DNA of 64,000 nucleotides from Verrucomicrobiaceae bacterium (GTDB lineage: Bacteria > Verrucomicrobiota > Verrucomicrobiia > Verrucomicrobiales > Verrucomicrobiaceae), in contig JAIXSY010000033.1 in NCBI GenBank assembly GCA_027484445.1, positions 124,001 to 188,000 of the forward strand, in the 5' to 3' direction. A program made the translations under genes and the position numbers. Shown piece after piece: positions 16,765-25,843 of the stretch; positions within the stretch are counted from its first letter, which is position 1; each line of letters begins with the position of its first letter. The notes below the pieces were generated by a model, which saw nothing but the letters and a program-made list of their open reading frames with translations, ran no database searches and was not told the origin of the DNA.

Positions 16765-18177
16765 ATGTCTTTCATTCACGACGACTTTCTGCTATCTCAC
16801 GCCTACTCCCGCAGCCTTTATCATGATTTTGCTAAGGAAGAGCCCATCATTGATTATCACAACCACTTACCCCCCAAGGATATCGCTGAAGATCGGCGCT
16901 TTAGGAATCTTCACGAAATCTGGCTGGAGGGCGATCATTACAAATGGCGTGCGATGCGCTGCAATGGAGTTCCTGAGCGACTGATTACTGGGAATGCTTC
17001 ACCTAAGGAAAAATTCATTGCATGGGCGGCGACAGTGCCACACACCCTGCGTAACCCGCTCTACCACTGGACACATCTGGAGCTGAAGCGCTACTTCGGA
17101 ATTGAGGAACTCCTGAGCGAAAAGAATGCCGAGGCAATCTGGGATCAAACGGAGTCCATGATGAGCACCTGGGGGATGAGCGCTCGCGGCATCCTGCGCT
17201 CTCAAAAGGTGCGTGCGCTCTGCACCACGGATGACCCAGCCGATGATCTTTCCTGGCACGAGAAATGTGCACGTGATGGTTTTGAGATTGGCGTCTATCC
17301 AACGTTTCGCCCAGACAAGGCTTTTGCGATCTCGAATCCAATCGCGTGGAACGCTTGGTGCGATAAGTTGAGTGCTCAGGCTGGCATCGAGGTCAAGAGC
17401 CTCGACACACTGCTCGAAGCACTAACACGCCGACATGATGCCTTTCATGCCATCGGCGGACGCTTGAGTGACCACGGACTGAATGCTTGTTTTGCGAACT
17501 TTGCGGGTGAATCAGCAGCGCGGAGGATTTTTGATCGTTACCGTGGCTCGAACGTGAAACGCATCTATCCAGAAGATACAGCCATTCTAGGCACCTATGT
17601 GATGATGCATGTCGGCAGGCTAAATGCCAAGCGAGGGTGGACCATGCAGCTACACCTGGGGCCGATTCGCAACAACAACGCCCGTCTGGCTCGTGAGATC
17701 GGTGCCGATGTCGGATGCGATAGCATTGGCGACTATCCACAGGCTGAGACTTTGTCCGCTTTCTTGAATGCTTTGGATTCAGAGAATGCTCTCCCCAAGA
17801 CCGTTCTCTACAATGTCAATCCGGCCGACAACTACGTTTTTGCTACCATGGCAGGCAATTTCGCGGATGGCACAACACCGGGCAAAGTTCAGTTTGGCTC
17901 TGGCTGGTGGTTCCTGGATCAAAAAGAGGGCATGGAGTGGCAAATCAACGCGCTGAGCAATCTTGGACTACTCAGCCGATTCATCGGCATGTTGACGGAT
18001 AGCCGCAGCTTCATGTCCTTTCCGCGTCACGAATATTTCCGCCGCACGCTTTGCAATCTTTTGGGCAAAGACATGGAGGCTGGGCTGATTCCTGCGGATC
18101 TGGAGCTCGTGGGTGGCATGGTGCGCAACATTTGTTACGCGAATGCCAAGGCTTACCTCGGGCTGGAAAAGTCTTGA
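16765..18177 (+). CDS. uxaC: Glucuronate (uronate) isomerase
   Basis: Isomerises glucuronate to fructuronate and galacturonate to tagaturonate, the first step of hexuronate breakdown. At 470 residues it matches the family length. The start SFIHDDFLLSHAYSRSLYH and the metal-binding segment IIDYHNHLPPKDIAED are diagnostic; this is an amidohydrolase-superfamily barrel. HEYFRRTLCNLLGKDMEAG near the C-terminus is also typical. No other hexuronate genes are nearby. The TPR gene follows after 22 bases on the same strand. Confidence 0.96.
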   Translation: MSFIHDDFLLSHAYSRSLYHDFAKEEPIIDYHNHLPPKDIAEDRRFRNLHEIWLEGDHYKWRAMRCNGVPERLITGNASPKEKFIAWAATVPHTLRNPLYHWTHLELKRYFGIEELLSEKNAEAIWDQTESMMSTWGMSARGILRSQKVRALCTTDDPADDLSWHEKCARDGFEIGVYPTFRPDKAFAISNPIAWNAWCDKLSAQAGIEVKSLDTLLEALTRRHDAFHAIGGRLSDHGLNACFANFAGESAARRIFDRYRGSNVKRIYPEDTAILGTYVMMHVGRLNAKRGWTMQLHLGPIRNNNARLAREIGADVGCDSIGDYPQAETLSAFLNALDSENALPKTVLYNVNPADNYVFATMAGNFADGTTPGKVQFGSGWWFLDQKEGMEWQINALSNLGLLSRFIGMLTDSRSFMSFPRHEYFRRTLCNLLGKDMEAGLIPADLELVGGMVRNICYANAKAYLGLEKS

Positions 18178-18199
18178 TTTCTTCCCTGGAGGCAAGCTG

Positions 18200-18868
18200 A
18201 TGAAACGAGCCATTGTTGTGTGTTTGTGCCTGCTTGCCTCCCAAGCGGATTCTGCAGAGGATCGAATTGCGCCTTTGCGGCCCTTGCCTGTCGGTGCCGT
18301 GAATCCATTGCCACCCGATACCAAAATTCTTTCACAAAAGGCGGCCAATGCTTTTGGCCAAGGCAAGTGGGCGGAAGCTCGGGAAGCATACCGTGAGATG
18401 CTTTCTTTAGACCCAGACAACGCTTTGGTTTGGGCCAATTTGGGTGCTGTCGAGCAGCAAGCCAAGGCCACGCAGACTGCCATCGAATGCTTCGAACGAT
18501 CAGTGCAGATCAATCCGACTCTCGCGACTTCGTGGAGTGCCTTGGGATTGATCCATACCGAACGTGGCGATCACTACTTGGCTATCTCTTGCCTGACACG
18601 CGCCATTCATGAAGATCCTTTGGAGCCACGTGCTCACAATTACCTTGCCATCGCCATGAGGCAGCTCGGATGGCACACAGCGGCTGAATCCGAATTGCAG
18701 AGAGCCATCGAGCTCAGCCCTAGCTATGGCATCGCTCATTTTAACTTAGCCCTGCTCTATTCCGAGCAAAAGCCACCGAGCCTAGAACTGGCGAACATCC
18801 ACTACAAGAAAGCCTTGTCTCTTGGTGTCGATAGAGACGAATTGTTGGAGCGGAGGCTCAAGGAATGA
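18200..18868 (+). CDS. Exported TPR-repeat protein
   Basis: A 222-residue protein with a signal peptide (KRAIVVCLCLLASQADSA) and about four to five tetratricopeptide repeats. Clear repeat cores are NAFGQGKWAEAREAYREML, WANLGAVEQQAKATQTAIE, WSALGLIHTERGDHYLAIS and YLAIAMRQLGWHTAAESEL, spaced about 34 residues apart. These are protein-interaction modules; the partner is unknown. ATG at 18200 follows GGAGG at 18188-18192 by a good distance, which decides the start over the longer open frame that overlaps uxaC. Its stop overlaps the bioF-like start by 4 bases (ATGA), so they are translationally coupled. Confidence 0.85.
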   Translation: MKRAIVVCLCLLASQADSAEDRIAPLRPLPVGAVNPLPPDTKILSQKAANAFGQGKWAEAREAYREMLSLDPDNALVWANLGAVEQQAKATQTAIECFERSVQINPTLATSWSALGLIHTERGDHYLAISCLTRAIHEDPLEPRAHNYLAIAMRQLGWHTAAESELQRAIELSPSYGIAHFNLALLYSEQKPPSLELANIHYKKALSLGVDRDELLERRLKE

Positions 18869-20001
18869 AATGGGACATTCAGGTCGAATCTGATGAGTGG
18901 CGTGCGCGCGGATTGTGGAGAGAGCTGCGTGAAATCGAAGCTGCCTCTGGCTCTGTGATTCAGTGGAATGGCCGTGAGTTAGTGAATTTTTCCTCGAATG
19001 ATTATTTGGGTTTGGCCGGTTCCCAGGAACTTCAGGCCGCTCTCCACGAAGGTGTAGATCGGTATGGAGCTGGAGCGGGTGCCTCACGGTTGGTCTGTGG
19101 CACACTGTCTCCACACCTCGTCCTCGAGAGAGCCTTAGCTCAATTCAAACGAACAGAAGCAGCGCTGGTCTTCAGCAGTGGTTTTGCAACGGCTCTGGGG
19201 GTCATTCCGGCTCTTGTGGGTCACGGAGATACCGTCATTCTGGACAAGTTGTGCCATGCGAGTTTGGTCGATGCCGCGCGTCTGAGCGGAGCCGTGTTGA
19301 GGGTCTTTCCGCACAACCATTTTCCTCGGCTAGAAAAGCTTCTGCAAACAGCTCAAGGTCGAGTCTTGGTGGTGACGGAATCTGTGTTTAGCATGGATGG
19401 AGATCGTTGCGATCTGGCTGAACTGGTTGAGCTTAAAGACCGTTATGGTGCTTGGCTGCTGCTGGATGAAGCTCATGCTGTGGGAGTGCTAGGTCCTCAG
19501 GGCAGGGGATTGGCGGCTGAGCTTGGCATGGAAGGCCGAATCGATTTGCACATGGGCACCTTGAGTAAGGCGCTGGGGCTCAGCGGCGGTTATCTCGCAG
19601 CCAAACGTCAGGTGATTGATTGGTTGATCAATCGTGCACGCAGTTTTGTTTATTCCACCGCGATGCTGCCATCACTGGCTCATGCAGCGACGAAAGCACT
19701 CGAAGTTGTTGCAGGGGCAGTGGGAGATGAGCTGCGCACTCGTCTCTGGCTTCATCTTCAGCGGTTGAACGGCGGAACGCTCCCTCCAAGTGCGATACTC
19801 CCGATCATATTGGGTGAAGAGTCCGCTGCACTCGCTTCCAGTCAACGGCTCATGGAGGCTGGCTTCTTGATCCCAGCGATCCGATATCCAACAGTCGCGC
19901 GCGGTGCGGCGCGTCTGCGCCTCACGTGCACGGCCGCTCACAGGCAGTCACAGATCGATTCGCTTCTGCGTGAACTTAATGTTCAAGGGTTCCAGCGATA
20001 A
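18865..20001 (+). CDS. bioF: 8-amino-7-oxononanoate synthase (alpha-oxoamine synthase family)
   Basis: PLP-dependent enzyme that condenses pimeloyl-ACP or -CoA with alanine in biotin synthesis. The 378-residue protein has the family motifs VNFSSNDYLGLAG near residue 40, SGFATALGVIPALVG near residue 105, DEAHAVGVLG at 201-210 (Asp and His that contact PLP), and the Schiff-base lysine K235 in HMGTLSKALGLSGGY. The related enzymes 2-amino-3-ketobutyrate CoA ligase and serine palmitoyltransferase share these motifs. The assignment to BioF is likely but not certain, because no other biotin genes are nearby. Its 3' end overlaps the convergent DUF1080 gene by 19 bases. Confidence 0.82.
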   Translation: MKWDIQVESDEWRARGLWRELREIEAASGSVIQWNGRELVNFSSNDYLGLAGSQELQAALHEGVDRYGAGAGASRLVCGTLSPHLVLERALAQFKRTEAALVFSSGFATALGVIPALVGHGDTVILDKLCHASLVDAARLSGAVLRVFPHNHFPRLEKLLQTAQGRVLVVTESVFSMDGDRCDLAELVELKDRYGAWLLLDEAHAVGVLGPQGRGLAAELGMEGRIDLHMGTLSKALGLSGGYLAAKRQVIDWLINRARSFVYSTAMLPSLAHAATKALEVVAGAVGDELRTRLWLHLQRLNGGTLPPSAILPIILGEESAALASSQRLMEAGFLIPAIRYPTVARGAARLRLTCTAAHRQSQIDSLLRELNVQGFQR

Positions 20002-22322
20002 GTGACATGGATGGTTTGATTGGCAGTGGGATCTAGCACCAAATTGCTACCCGCCACCCGTGCTCCCGGCGCAACGATTGTCAGGGGAATCTGCCCCTTT
20101 AATACGAAACTGCCGTCTTTGGTTTCAATCATGCCTTTGGCTAGACGGAACCAACTGTGTTTAGGCATTGGTCCTTTCCATTCAATCGTCCGAATCACCA
20201 TAGCATTTCCCTCGGGCTTATTGCCATCACCACTCACACTGTAGCTCTCTTTCACTTCGACGCCTTTCCACGAGTAGCGGAACGTTGGGTATCGCTTGGC
20301 ATCTAGGCTGTAACCTTTCCAAGCAAAGTCTTCATAGCGTTTGACCTTGTCCCACGTTGGCCATTCAGACTCTGGATGGGGTGTGATGTGAAAGCCGGGA
20401 GTCACTTCACCTGTCGGCTGCACGACATCGTAGCCCAGCGGACGCTGATGGCCGCCTCCACGTGAATTCCAATGAGTGGATGCGTCGATGAAGCCACCGC
20501 GCCAGAGGAGAGCGAGATTCATGCTCTCCGCACTCCAGGCCAAGTTAATGCCACCAGGGTAGCCGACGCCGATGCCACGATTGCCAGCTCCAGCGATGAA
20601 ATTTCGATACAGGATCGGCTCTTCCTGAGGTGCTAAAATGATAGGGGTAAAGTCCTTCTTTTGCTTGGCTCTTGACCCCAGTTGCCATCCATCAGGCTTC
20701 CAAGCGGAGAGTGGTGTTATGTCAAAATGAGTGCCTTTCCACGCGGCAAAGGTCTGGATATCGCCCCCCGCTTGGAAATATTCATAGCGGAACTCATGGT
20801 CGCCAGGTTCGAGTGGGATGCTGCCCTCCCGAACGTCGCCAGCAGGGTGAATTCCGTCATACTCCACCACAGTTTTGCCATTTACCTTGATGCGAACCCC
20901 GTCATCTCCTGTGAGATAAAAACGATAGAGATCCTTTTTGGGAGCCGTCAGCTTTCCTGTGAAGACAATGCCGAATTCGTTTTTGTAATCGTCGAGTTTG
21001 ATGTCGATCTGGTTGTTTGGCACGGGCCCCTCGCGATGCGCTTTCAGCTTGGAAAAGTCAGGCAGTTTCTTCCAGTTTCCAAGGTAGAGCGCAAACTTGA
21101 GGTCTTTCAGTCCACCTCCCAGTGGCAGAACTTTCATTTTGCCATTCATGGTCAGTGCGTGCCCTGGGAAGGTGCAGACATAGGGATACACACCCGGCTT
21201 TTCAGGAGCTTTGAAGGTCAGTTCTTGGTTTTCGTGCGGGTTGAGCAGCTTGCTGTTGAGCCAGATTCTCGGATCGTCAGGCAGCCAGTTTCGCTTCAGG
21301 GCCTCTTCTGGCTTTTCCATCTGCTTGTTGGTCATTTCCACGGTGTTGGTTCCGGGTTGGCAAAAGACAAGGTTGTGCGGCAAATCGTCTCCATTTTGGA
21401 AGTTCAATTTCACGCGCTGTCCAGGTCTGACTGTGAATTCGCTCAAATCATACTTCATTTGAGATGTCATGGTTTTGATGGTGATGACCTGTGCTTGGGG
21501 CGCGGTCACTTGATCTTTGAGTTGAGTGGCTGAGGGTTTAGCCGCAGTCATCGGGTCGAGATTCTTGTCCGAATCGATGCGCAGAGGTCGCAGCCAGATG
21601 TTGCGAAAGCGCACTGGATTGTTGTGATCCTGCAATCCGATGTCGCTTTCCTGAACAGGATTCACAAATTCTCTCAAGTAGTGAACCACGACACCATTGT
21701 GGATGACCGTCAATCTCGCTTTGCCGCCATTGCTGGGATGTGCGTGCTCAAACAAAATGTCGTAAGTTTGCCATTGGCCTGGTTGGCGGCTGGCGTTCAC
21801 CATCGGCGGATATTGGCTGTATAGGCCTGCGGCTTGGCCATCAGGATACGTATCATTTTGATAAGAATCGAGCACCTGAATTTCAGGAAAGCCTGAAATG
21901 AAAACGCCGCTGTTGCCACGGCCCTGGCCTTTGCCAGAAACTTGATCAGGAGTCCGCCATTCGAGGTGCAATTGGTAATCGCCTCGGAATTTTTCACGCG
22001 TGCGGATGCTTCCGGATTTGGGCGTGATCTCCATGTAGCCGTTTTCCACTTTCCAGCGGGGGCGATCGTCACTTGGTTCCGTTTCTTTGCCTTTGTCAGC
22101 CTTCCATGGGGAGAGATCCTTGCCATCAAAGAGCACGATGGCGTCGGAAGGTGCTGCTCCAGCCTTGTCTTGGCTGCTCCAGCCTGCTGGGGAAATCACA
22201 GTAGGGCGTGGTCGCTGCATGTCATTGGATCGATAGACACCCCCTGGCGTCAGCGGTGCTTCTTTGACGTCGGCCGCTAGGGCAAAAGCTGTGGTGAGAG
22301 CGAAAAACAGGAAAAAGCGCAT
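19983..22322 (-). CDS. Exported DUF1080 / cupredoxin / PA14-like multidomain protein
   Basis: A 779-residue exported protein. Residues 1-17 form a signal peptide. Residues 61-247 form a DUF1080 (3-keto-disaccharide hydrolase-like) domain with AIVLFDGKDLSPWK and GNSGVFISG. Residues about 285-400 form an azurin/plastocyanin-type domain with likely copper ligands H316, C383, H388 and M392 (CTFPGHALTMNG). Residues about 440-532 resemble a PA14 domain (FTGKLTAPKKDLYRFYLTG, DDGVRIKVNG). The C-terminal 220 residues look like a domain often found in such fusions, with IGVGYPGGINLAW. A role in surface carbohydrate modification with an electron-transfer module is inferred. It overlaps the bioF-like gene convergently. 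Confidence 0.85.
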   Translation of the reverse strand: MRFFLFFALTTAFALAADVKEAPLTPGGVYRSNDMQRPRPTVISPAGWSSQDKAGAAPSDAIVLFDGKDLSPWKADKGKETEPSDDRPRWKVENGYMEITPKSGSIRTREKFRGDYQLHLEWRTPDQVSGKGQGRGNSGVFISGFPEIQVLDSYQNDTYPDGQAAGLYSQYPPMVNASRQPGQWQTYDILFEHAHPSNGGKARLTVIHNGVVVHYLREFVNPVQESDIGLQDHNNPVRFRNIWLRPLRIDSDKNLDPMTAAKPSATQLKDQVTAPQAQVITIKTMTSQMKYDLSEFTVRPGQRVKLNFQNGDDLPHNLVFCQPGTNTVEMTNKQMEKPEEALKRNWLPDDPRIWLNSKLLNPHENQELTFKAPEKPGVYPYVCTFPGHALTMNGKMKVLPLGGGLKDLKFALYLGNWKKLPDFSKLKAHREGPVPNNQIDIKLDDYKNEFGIVFTGKLTAPKKDLYRFYLTGDDGVRIKVNGKTVVEYDGIHPAGDVREGSIPLEPGDHEFRYEYFQAGGDIQTFAAWKGTHFDITPLSAWKPDGWQLGSRAKQKKDFTPIILAPQEEPILYRNFIAGAGNRGIGVGYPGGINLAWSAESMNLALLWRGGFIDASTHWNSRGGGHQRPLGYDVVQPTGEVTPGFHITPHPESEWPTWDKVKRYEDFAWKGYSLDAKRYPTFRYSWKGVEVKESYSVSGDGNKPEGNAMVIRTIEWKGPMPKHSWFRLAKGMIETKDGSFVLKGQIPLTIVAPGARVAGSNLVLDPTANQTIHVTYRWNP

Positions 22323-22445
22323 GGAAAAAAGGCGCCAAGCAACGGGCGCGCGACGCCTTGTCTATCGACTAGGTTAAAGCTTCTCGAAAGTTCCTGTTGG
22401 CAAACCCATGATTTTTCGTTTAGCTGATTCACCCCAATCGCACCA

Positions 22446-22535
<90 letters not shown>

Positions 22536-22583
22536 TGATGATGTCATGTTAGCAACATGGGTGATCTCGGGCGTCCTCTTTCC

Positions 22584-23426
22584 ATGACACTCCTATCAAA
22601 GGTAAGCGAACTCAGGCAATGGCGGCAAACGGCAGGCAAGGTCATCCTTGTCCCCACCATGGGGGCTCTGCACGACGGACATGGTGCGCTCATCAAAGAA
22701 GCTCGCTGCCTAGCCGGTGACGATGCCAAGGTAGTGGTGACTATTTTTGTAAATCCCCTTCAATTCGGACCTGGGGAGGATTTTGAACGCTACCCGCGCA
22801 CCTTGGAGGCGGACTTAGCCATGTGCCAGACTGCTGAAGCCGACTTAGTTTTTGCTCCTGAGGTGAGTGAGGTGTATGCCCCGAACCGCAGCATTCAAGT
22901 TTTGGAAAGTCAGCTTTCCCGAGTTCTCTGCGGGGCCAGCCGCCCAGGCCATTTTGATGGCGTCTGCACAGTAGTCGCGAAGTTGTTCAATCTGACTCAA
23001 CCAGACGAAGCCGTTTTTGGCAAAAAAGACTATCAGCAGCTGGCCATCATTCGCCGTCTCGTTCGAGATCTAAATTTTCCGATTGTGATTCATGGCATGG
23101 AGACAGTGCGCGAACCCGATGGCTTAGCGATGAGTTCTCGGAATCGTTATCTTTCGCCAGAAGAGCGTGCACAAGCTCCCGCCTTGCGCCAAGCTTTGTT
23201 GCTAGCTCGTGATGCTTGGCGTCATGGGCAGCATGACGCACAGATTTTGCGAGGCATGGCTCGTGATTTTCTTCAAAAGCACGCCCCGCTGGGACGCGAA
23301 GACTACGTGACCCTAGTGGACTGTGAAGGGCTTGAGCCACAGTCCCAGGCGGGCTCTGATAGCGTGATGGCAGTGGCTTGGTGGTTTGGCCGAGCTAGGC
23401 TGATCGATAACATTGAGTTCAGATAA
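22584..23426 (+). CDS. panC: Pantothenate synthetase
   Basis: Joins pantoate and beta-alanine with ATP to give pantothenate, a precursor of coenzyme A. The 280-residue protein has the HIGH-like nucleotide motif PTMGALHDGH, the pantoate-binding segment FVNPLQFGPGEDFERYPR, FGKKDYQQLAIIRR, and the KMSKS-like GLAMSSRNRYLS. ATG at 22584 (MTLLSKVSEL) matches typical family starts; an upstream in-frame ATG at 22557 would add nine residues. No panB or panD is nearby. The gene follows tRNA-Ser. Confidence 0.95.
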   Translation: MTLLSKVSELRQWRQTAGKVILVPTMGALHDGHGALIKEARCLAGDDAKVVVTIFVNPLQFGPGEDFERYPRTLEADLAMCQTAEADLVFAPEVSEVYAPNRSIQVLESQLSRVLCGASRPGHFDGVCTVVAKLFNLTQPDEAVFGKKDYQQLAIIRRLVRDLNFPIVIHGMETVREPDGLAMSSRNRYLSPEERAQAPALRQALLLARDAWRHGQHDAQILRGMARDFLQKHAPLGREDYVTLVDCEGLEPQSQAGSDSVMAVAWWFGRARLIDNIEFR

Positions 23427-23510
23427 TGCTGAACCAGTGTAGAGCTGCATTGCTTCTTGGTGGAGATTGTTAGAAAGTTCAACTCGTGCTGTTCTCTCTG
23501 CACGCATGGT

Positions 23511-24218
23511 ATGCCCCTACGTTCCGCACTGATCAATTTAGCCATTACCTTCGCTCTGCTTTTGGCCGTCGTGGTGGCAGGCATGATCATGCGTGCGCGT
23601 CAGGAGCAAGCCGTGCCCGCCAAAAAAATTGCCGTCGCTGGCGTGCCTGGCATCACCGGTCCTGATGAGGGCGGTGTTCCGAAACCCAAAACGGATCAGT
23701 TTGAAATTCTACCCTCACCTGTCTTGGTGGAAACATCTGCCAACGAGGGAGATACCCTCCGCGTCCGTCATGGGATGGATGAATTTGTTTTTGTGCTCTA
23801 CTACGTGGATGCTCTCGAAACCAACATGGATCATCCCTCCCGAGTCTCGGAGCAGGGGCGATGGTTTCAAACCTCTGAAAAAGCAGTCGTTGAGCTAGGG
23901 CAAGCTGCGGCCGCTTACGTAACCAAACTTCTCAAGGAGAATCACTTCAATGTGCTGACGCGCTGGGAACGCGTTCCGAATACCGCGAGGTATTACGCCA
24001 TCGTGAAGGTGCAGCAACCGCAGGGACCGGTTTATCTGGCAGACTTGCTGATCCGCCATGGATATGCACGAGTGGGCAGCTTGATGACAGAACTACCTGA
24101 TGATTCCAGGGATCAGGCTGGTTATCTCGATGAGTTGCGGCGGCTGGATGAAAAAGCAAGACTCGCACGTGCAGGGATCTGGGAGCGCTCCTCCATGGCC
24201 CTGCCAAGTCCGCGATAA
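23511..24218 (+). CDS. Membrane-anchored SNase (thermonuclease)-like protein
   Basis: A 235-residue protein with an N-terminal membrane anchor (residues 5-26, SALINLAITFALLLAVVV) and an OB-fold domain like staphylococcal nuclease. NEGDTLRV at 78-85 and VLYYVDALE at 95-103 match the SNase calcium and active-site segments. The C-terminal block DLLIRHGYARVG and LARAGIWE matches its last helix. The first catalytic arginine is replaced by V95, while the acidic residues D100 and E103 and an arginine at 160 remain, so nuclease activity is doubtful. ATG at 23511 is chosen because it opens the anchor. A strong hairpin follows at 24235. Confidence 0.75.
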   Translation: MPLRSALINLAITFALLLAVVVAGMIMRARQEQAVPAKKIAVAGVPGITGPDEGGVPKPKTDQFEILPSPVLVETSANEGDTLRVRHGMDEFVFVLYYVDALETNMDHPSRVSEQGRWFQTSEKAVVELGQAAAAYVTKLLKENHFNVLTRWERVPNTARYYAIVKVQQPQGPVYLADLLIRHGYARVGSLMTELPDDSRDQAGYLDELRRLDEKARLARAGIWERSSMALPSPR

Positions 24219-24234
24219 AGCTTCAAAAAATGAA

Positions 24235-24266
24235 GGCGCGGATCGTTTCCGATCCGCGCCTGTCTT
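24235..24266 (+). terminator. Terminator-like hairpin after the SNase-like gene
   Basis: Perfect 11-base arms GGCGCGGATCG and CGATCCGCGCC around a TTTC loop, 17 bases past the stop codon, followed by TGTCTT. The T-run is weak but the stem is very stable. An A-run precedes it, so it could also act from the other strand. Confidence 0.7.
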
Positions 24267-24383
24267 GGGGAGTTTTGGCTTGTCGTTGCAGAAACGGCTC
24301 GCGCATTCGGTTGGATGCTATTTCTTTCATTTTCAGAGATGCTGTCAGGTTGCCGCGCGGCATTTGCCTCCTATGCTCTTTCC

Positions 24384-25832
24384 ATGAAATCAATTGTTCT
24401 GGCCTTGGTTCTGCCGCTGTTGTCGGCTCTTGTCACGTCACAGGTCGCTGCAAATCCCACTGCTAGCTACGAGGGCAAAGTGGTGATCATTCCCGTCGGG
24501 GAAGAAGACCTGATCGCGCGCGCGCGTTTCGAATTCATGTCCCGCACGCTGGAACGCTGTTCTCGGGAAGGAGCTGAAGCCGTCATCTTCGAACTGGATA
24601 CTCCCGGTGGGTTGCTCTGGGACACCGTCGATTTGATGATGAATGATTTGCAGAAGCTCAAGCCTCGCAGCTTTGCCTTTGTGAACACACGGGCACTTTC
24701 GGCTGGAGCCATGATCGCTGTGGCGACAGATGGCATCTACATGGCTCCGACCAGCAGCGCGGGAGCCGCCTCTCCCGTCTATGGAAATGGGCAGGAAATG
24801 GGGGATGCTGAACGCGCCAAAATGAACAGTGCCACGATGAGCATGGCCCGCGCTGTAGCAAAACGAAAGGGGCACAATCCAGCCGTGATTGAGGCGATGA
24901 TCGACATGGGCAAAGAATTGAAAGTGAATGGAAAGCTGATCGATGGCAAAAAAGAGATCTTAACCCTGGATGCGGATCAGGCCGTGATGGTGGTGGACGG
25001 AAAACCCTTGTTTGCAAAAGCCATCGTGAAGACGCTGGATGAGGTCAAAAAGGCGGAAGGACTGAAAGGTGCGACGGTGATTGCAGAACCTACATTCTTT
25101 GAGGCTGTTGCCATTTGGGTGACCAAGTATGCCGCTATTCTCATCTTGATCGGTGTTGCTGGTGGCTACCTCGAGATGCAGGCACCTGGCTTTGGTTTAC
25201 CAGGTCTGATTTCCGTCGCGGCTTTTAGTCTGTTTTTCTTCGGTCATTACGTGGCAGGCAGTTTAGTTGGGCAGGAGACAGCTGTTGCTGCCGCCGTCTT
25301 CATTGTCGGCTGCATCTTTATCCTGCTGGAGCTGACGGTTTTGCCAGGGTCGATGGTTTTGGGAATCCTCGGCTTCATCTGTGTTATGGCTGCCTTGGTT
25401 TACACCATGTCGGGTTGGGAGGTAGCTCCGGCTCCAGCGCCTACGAGTGAGTCGGCTCCAGCCGCAGAATCTCCAGGTTTCGATCTCTCGCTCTACGCCG
25501 TAGGCCTCAGAAACTTCGCATTAGGCATCTTCGGAGCAGCCCTCGTCATTCTGACTGCAGCTCGTTATCTCCCACAAACACGGCCTTTTCAGCGGCTCGT
25601 TCTTGATGCTGCTGCTGGAGGTAATGCGGCCTCCACGCCCACAATGTCTGTGGTTCGTAAGGTCAAGGCTGGAGACTCAGGCTTAGCGATCAGTGCCTTG
25701 CGGCCTTATGGAACGATTGAGGTTGGCGATCACCGACTGGAAGCCATGATTGAGGGAGGCTATCTTGCCAGTGGCACGGCGGTTCGTGTTCGTGAGGTAG
25801 TCGGAGGCAAAGTGATAGTGGAGGCCATTTGA
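24384..25832 (+). CDS. NfeD-like membrane-bound serine protease (ClpP class)
   Basis: A 482-residue membrane protein. Residues 1-23 form a signal peptide. A ClpP/crotonase-like protease domain follows, with LDTPGGLLWDTV, the probable nucleophile S106 in TRALSAGAM and a candidate catalytic lysine K146, close to the Ser-Lys spacing of the archaeal NfeD-type protease. Four to five membrane helices span residues about 255-350 and 395-420. A C-terminal NfeD OB-fold domain ends in VREVVGGKVIVEAI. Such proteins work with stomatins in membrane protein quality control; no stomatin gene is adjacent. ATG at 24384 is chosen because it opens the signal peptide. It ends 11 bases from the convergent membrane gene. 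Confidence 0.9.
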   Translation: MKSIVLALVLPLLSALVTSQVAANPTASYEGKVVIIPVGEEDLIARARFEFMSRTLERCSREGAEAVIFELDTPGGLLWDTVDLMMNDLQKLKPRSFAFVNTRALSAGAMIAVATDGIYMAPTSSAGAASPVYGNGQEMGDAERAKMNSATMSMARAVAKRKGHNPAVIEAMIDMGKELKVNGKLIDGKKEILTLDADQAVMVVDGKPLFAKAIVKTLDEVKKAEGLKGATVIAEPTFFEAVAIWVTKYAAILILIGVAGGYLEMQAPGFGLPGLISVAAFSLFFFGHYVAGSLVGQETAVAAAVFIVGCIFILLELTVLPGSMVLGILGFICVMAALVYTMSGWEVAPAPAPTSESAPAAESPGFDLSLYAVGLRNFALGIFGAALVILTAARYLPQTRPFQRLVLDAAAGGNAASTPTMSVVRKVKAGDSGLAISALRPYGTIEVGDHRLEAMIEGGYLASGTAVRVREVVGGKVIVEAI

Positions 25833-25843
25833 CCACTTCTTGT

